Assembly (NCBI RefSeq): GCF_963583255.1
Contig: NC_084803.1
Coordinates: forward strand, 21,364,428-21,428,427
From: Pyrus communis
Lineage: Eukaryota > Streptophyta > Magnoliopsida > Rosales > Rosaceae
Direction of reading: 5' to 3'
Length of the DNA stretch: 64,000 nt
Part shown: piece after piece, positions 60,532-64,000 of the stretch
Numbering within the stretch: the stretch's first letter is position 1
How the letters are laid out: each line of letters begins with the position of its first letter
The notes under the pieces: generated by a model
Database searches by the model: none
What the model saw: only the letters and a program-made list of their open reading frames with translations
Told to the model about the DNA's origin: nothing
Position numbers and translations under genes: made by a program

Positions 60532-61282
60532 TGACCCTAAAAACTGCCAAGCCAACGTGGTGCTCGCAGAGAAGGCTGATAAGATGACCTCTACCAACAA
60601 GGACTCAAAAATCCTTATAGACCGAGACTTGGATAATTAACTAGTCGGTCTCGAAGTAGTGTTGTTTATCCAAACTGAAGGTGTTCCTCAGTCGACTGAT
60701 TCTACGGCTCCAGTGCTGTTTATCCAAATTGAAGATGTCGCCGGTTACCTTCATAGTGCTGTTTATCCAAACTGAGCGGAAAAGAAAATAAAAATCTCAA
60801 GGTGTTTGAGAGGTTTGCACAAGGTAATTTGTGCGTTAAATTGGAGAGGCTTTGAATGATGTACTCCTTTCTCTATTTATAGTAGCAAACCCCCTCATGG
60901 CCGAGCTAGAACAGTACTTGGATTAGAACTCCTCAACCTAATCTGATTAGGTCTTGGCCAATCCGGTAGGACTTTGAACCAACCTCTTTTAACGAACTAG
61001 ATTCATCCCTTAAATCTCAACATCCTCAGCCTTAGCCTTAAGACTCTTTGTTGCACTAAGTCTTAATTACCTTACCCTTATCTAAACTAATCCTTCTCGC
61101 AGTAGGACTCGGCCGACCCTGACTAAATGGTTTATGATGATTGGACGGCCCATGATAGAACTCTAAGTAGTCATTGGGCTGAGAGTCACTAAACTCGGCC
61201 CAAACTATCATTTTGGGCCCAAATAGAATCACAAGGAGAAAATCAATTTGGAAGTAGTACAATTCCTATTTACAATCTTACA
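60532..61282 (-). repeat. Tat 5' LTR
   Basis: 751 bp. On the minus strand it starts tgtaagattgtaaatagg and ends ggcagtttttagggtca, followed by atattttggcacatctggta, the likely primer region (tggcac...). The partner LTR was not found in the window, so the limits come from the TG...CA ends and the primer site only. Confidence 0.7.
60657..60775. repeat. Threefold short repeat in the Tat LTR
   Basis: Three near-identical 22-mers (agtgytgtttatccaaaytg) begin at about 60657, 60711 and 60754. Position inside the LTR suggests a role in element transcription or plain slippage; unknown. Confidence 0.75.
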
Positions 61283-61387
61283 TCGGAGGAACACACTTGA
61301 ATGATAAGCCAATTTTTTGTCGTAAATAATATTGTTCTGAAATTTGATGACGGCTTATAAACTTTTGGCCACGTTTAAATGTCATAG

Positions 61388-61617
61388 GACTTGTTTGGAT
61401 GTTCTTTTAAAATGACTAAAAACGTTTTTAGAGAATGTTTTTAGGTTCCAAAAGCACTTAAAGTGCTTTCTGCAAGAAGCACCAGTTATGTGCTTCCTTC
61501 AGGAAGCACTTTAAGTGCCTTTCCAAGATTTACTTACATCTTTGCTAAAGATTGGTTCTAAACACAATTTCACCAAAAGGACTTTCAATCATTTTAAAAA
61601 CGTATCCAAACGAGCTC
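61388..61617. mobile_element. hAT-like MITE
   Basis: Left end gacttgtttggatgttcttt; right end, reverse complemented, gagctcgtttggatacgttt. Both continue into ttttaaaatga. The interior has an internal palindrome (agcacttaaagtgctttc and aagcactttaagtgcctt). About 230 bp, no ORF. The flanking duplication is unclear. Confidence 0.62.
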
Positions 61618-61741
61618 ATAAATAGTAGTCTATTGGATGGCCAACTAAAGGTGCATGCTTTTAATAACTTGTGGTCCATAGTTTGATGATATGAACCTAT
61701 TTGTTTTAGAAGTATTTGTCAGTTTGCCTTCTAAACATATA

Positions 61742-62700
61742 CAGAGGTGCTAATTTATTTCCTAAACTTTAATTTTAGCCAATTATTTCACTATTATAAT
61801 TAGCCAATTTCCACTCTGAACTTTAACTTTTAGCTGATTAACCCCTAAATTTTTATACATAGCCAATTTCCCTTATGGTGTTAGATTTAAAATTTTCTCG
61901 TTAGATTTTAAAATTTTCATCTAATTTTCATCAATCCAATTTTCCTTTCTTTTTGGCTTCATACAATTATATGTTGTCCACGTGATCAGAATGAATAAAA
62001 AAAATTGGATGAAAACTGTTTGTACCATACTTGACCAATCCTGAAACTATTGAGCACTAGTCAACATCATACCTTCAAGGACCCACTAAGGGGTTCATGT
62101 TGAGACACCCCTACCGAAGCACAAGAGTTTTCTTCCAACCAGGAGGCCAATCATAGCACGACACATGTCAACATCAGAATAAGGCTCATAGAGTCCTACA
62201 TTGGTCGCGAACAAAAGCTGGAGACTCTCCTCAACTATAAAAGAAGACCATTCTCCTACATTGGTCGCGAACAAAAGCTGGAGACTCTCCGTGGACGTAG
62301 CCAAACTTAGGGTGAACCACATACATCTTGTGTTTGCTTCACTATCTCTACCTCTTTACACATTCATCATCACTAGGTGACCGGAGCAACCAAGCGAAAG
62401 TCATAAACTTGACACTTTACGTTGTTCCAAAGTCTTCACTGATTTTGTGCATCAACAAAAACAGTTGCCATGTGTCGTCCATGTGATCAAAATGGAGAAA
62501 CAAAATTGGATGAAATTTTTTAAAATTTATTGGGGAAGTTGACTATTTATAAAAGTTCAGGGGGGTGATCAGCTAAAATTAAAGCTCAAAGGGGAAATTG
62601 GCAAATTATAAAAGTTCAGGGGGGTAATCACCTAAAATTAAAGTTCAGGAGGGAAATTGACAACTCTATACAAGTTTAGGGGGCAAATTGACATATATGC
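61742..62700. mobile_element. Long inverted-repeat element (MULE-like) with nested insert
   Basis: The left arm (ggtgctaatttatttcctaa, gaactttaacttttagctga) is matched on the right by its reverse complement several times (aaagttcaggggggtgatca, ctaaaattaaagttcaggag). Arms of about 250 bp fit Mutator-like termini. The centre (about 62040-62455) looks foreign: it begins near gtaccatacttgaccaatcc and ends ctgattttgtgcatcaacaa, LTR-like text. No transposase; outer ends approximate. Confidence 0.5.
62194..62290. repeat. Perfect 37-bp direct repeat, 60-bp period
   Basis: The 37-mer starting tcctacattggtcgcgaaca is present without change at 62194-62230 and 62254-62290. Its identity in an otherwise decayed area points to a recent duplication or to conversion. 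Confidence 0.88.
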
Positions 62701-62780
62701 TTTTGTTTTCAGAAGCTTTTATTTTCAGTTAATATAATTTTAAAATATTAGAAATATTAGTTAATTAATTTTAATTAATA

Positions 62781-63332
62781 TGTGACAAGCCATCCCTAGT
62801 TCTATGATTTTATAAATTTTAAAAATTTGAATTTACAAAAATGCCCTAGAGGCGAGGGTATTGACTTTCATTGACCGTTAGTTCACGACGCGTATGAACT
62901 ACTACTTTACCGTATTCCAGAAGTACTCGACGGTGCGAACGTGTAGACGAAAGCATAATTGAAATCGGAACTACGACAAAGGTTTTTATTGAAACTTTAT
63001 TTTCTGGACCACTCACCCTTATTTTTCGTCCCTCTAAGTTTTAGCTGCTGAACTTTTGTATTGACGAGGATTCTTGGCAAATCTCAGTATAGGTGGCTAC
63101 CCCTAAAGGTATAATCCTTATCTACTCCATTGTACTTTACTTATGCTCTGACGTCATGTGTGAAATGGGTTCATTTCCGCTCACTAGCGCACTCTTATAT
63201 TTAAGCACTTTTAGGTTTAAATTTATTCACATTTTCCACATCATTACACTTTATGGCTTTGTCACCTTCCAGATGTCGGCCAACACAGCTCGATACGAAG
63301 TTCTAGTGGACATGCTGGGTTGGGGTGTGTCA
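62781..63332 (+). repeat. Internally deleted long gypsy LTR with primer site
   Basis: Starts tgtgacaagccatccctag, ends gggttggggtgtgtca and is followed by tggtactaaagca (63336-63348), a slightly decayed tRNA-iMet primer site. Both ends match the 2.6-kb solo LTR at 22301-24932, but about 2 kb of the middle is missing: the junction lies near ggaactacgacaaaggtttt. Confidence 0.8.
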
Positions 63333-63348
63333 GTTTGGTACTAAAGCA

Positions 63349-63452
63349 TAAGTTTGGGCATATTGTGTTCATCACATGCGTGATGTAAGCATTCTCGGTT
63401 CTTGAGCTTAATTTCCAAATCTTGCCACCTCGTCGAGTACGAAAATGTGTTA

Positions 63453-63483
<31 letters not shown>

Positions 63484-64000
63484 CTTTCTTTCTTTCTTTA
63501 TAAGTTTTGAGTGATTTAGACAACTTATTGACATTCTAGAACATCATTTTGGTGGATGTCTCTATATTTAAACAAAGTACCTTCTTACCAAGGAAAAATC
63601 CTAAATTGAACAAGTTGATGGCCCTGACATAAGGCAAATGCATCGAGAGTCACGGATCACCAGAGATTTACAAATCAATTCCATCATTACTCTTCCGCCA
63701 TCATTACTAAATCTTTAGAGATAGGAAACCACAATTAGTTTTGATTCTTTGGCAGCAGTAATTAGTATGCCATCGATAAAAATTCCTACGAAGTTTTCTT
63801 TCGTCAAGATTTCAGAAATGTCTTAAGCGACAACCTGGTGCTAAAGTGGTAGCACTCGATAGAAGAACATCTGGGGGATAGCCACTTTTGGTCCCCAATA
63901 GCACTAATCTTTTCCAAATGTACTAGTATAGTTTTGAATCTTCAGGAGGAAGATCCAATCTTCTTAGACATGTTCTGAAGTAAGTTTTTAGCAATTTATT
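63349..64000 (+). other. Probable internal region of the truncated gypsy element
   Basis: Follows the primer site. It holds a 29-bp T-run (63455-63483) with CTTT repeats and no gag or pol frame that I can recognise before the window ends. Confidence 0.35.

Larger units (their letters stand above)
47600..61282 (-). mobile_element. Tat/Retand-type Ty3/gypsy element with antisense gene
   Basis: Read on the minus strand: LTR (61282-60532), gag (about 60490-57200), protease (about 57100-57170), RT, RNase H, a second (archaeal-type) RNase H, integrase ending near 51339, and then an oppositely oriented plant-mobile-domain gene (47755-51210 plus). RT before integrase marks Ty3/gypsy. The second RNase H and the extra ORF between pol and the 3' LTR are known traits of the Tat lineage (Retand/Ogre relatives). 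No second LTR was seen on the low-coordinate side, so the 3' end appears lost. A copia solo LTR is nested at 54466-56261. Many stops; inactive. Confidence 0.88.

Noticed and set aside
63640..63830. Possible gypsy RT remnant on the minus strand
   Set aside because: A short stretch reminiscent of an RT frame, but too weak and with no second motif.
1..64000. CRISPR arrays, operons, bacterial promoters, phage features
   Set aside because: None seen; introns, LTR elements and SINEs show a plant nuclear sequence.

Overview
This is a plant nuclear genome window, most likely from a Rosaceae fruit tree of the apple/pear group. The evidence is a spliced AINTEGUMENTA-type gene, an RLP44-type gene, and repeats that look like Rosaceae families: Cassandra 5S-bearing LTRs, a tRNA-derived SINE with a 'ggtctagtggtattcctctt' head, and long-LTR Ty3/gypsy elements. 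The species call rests on recall of repeat families, not on a search. The window is gene-poor and repeat-rich. I support two intact protein-coding genes; almost everything else is transposon sequence or broken gene fragments.

Layout. 1-8.4 kb: intergenic, with a Cassandra solo LTR carrying a target-site duplication (TSD), LTR remnants and a Tourist-like MITE. 8.4-11.9 kb: ANT, an AP2-family transcription factor of organ growth; nine exons are joined here into 654 codons, including a 9-nt micro-exon, behind a GA-rich leader with an upstream ORF. 12-22 kb: intergenic, with SINEs, a Tat gag scrap, an LTR-like block and a broken SANT/NAM-associated gene. 22.3-24.9 kb: a 2.6-kb solo LTR with TSD. 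26.7-27.6 kb: an RTE LINE tail and a complete Cassandra TRIM. 29.8-30.6 kb: RLP44, an intronless leucine-rich-repeat membrane protein that acts in brassinosteroid and cell-wall signalling.

31-35 kb: a duplicated segment whose copies carry different nested insertions, so each is an empty-site control for the other. 35.5-42.7 kb: a complete but dead Ty1/copia element (LTRs, TSD, gag, protease, integrase, RT, RNase H). 44.5-45.4 kb: a Mutator-like inverted-repeat unit holding two joined pieces of a ribose-5-phosphate isomerase gene (Pack-MULE-like). 45.6-46.6 kb: intron-bearing remnant of a DEAD-box helicase related to plant RH16. 47.6-61.3 kb: a large Tat/Retand-type Ty3/gypsy element on the minus strand with gag, protease, RT, two RNase H domains and integrase. 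A plant-mobile-domain ORF with its own TATA-like box lies in antisense beyond pol, and a 1.8-kb copia solo LTR is nested in the RT region. 61.4-64 kb: a MITE, a long inverted-repeat element and the start of another long-LTR gypsy element.

The two intact genes are unrelated in function and are separated by about 18 kb of repeats. Most in-frame stops in the elements can be read as C-to-T or G-to-A changes, as expected of long-methylated DNA. I found no bacterial-type features, CRISPR array or intact tRNA/rRNA gene. The most unusual structures are the Tat element with its antisense gene, the Pack-MULE-like unit, and the reciprocal empty sites at 32-35 kb.
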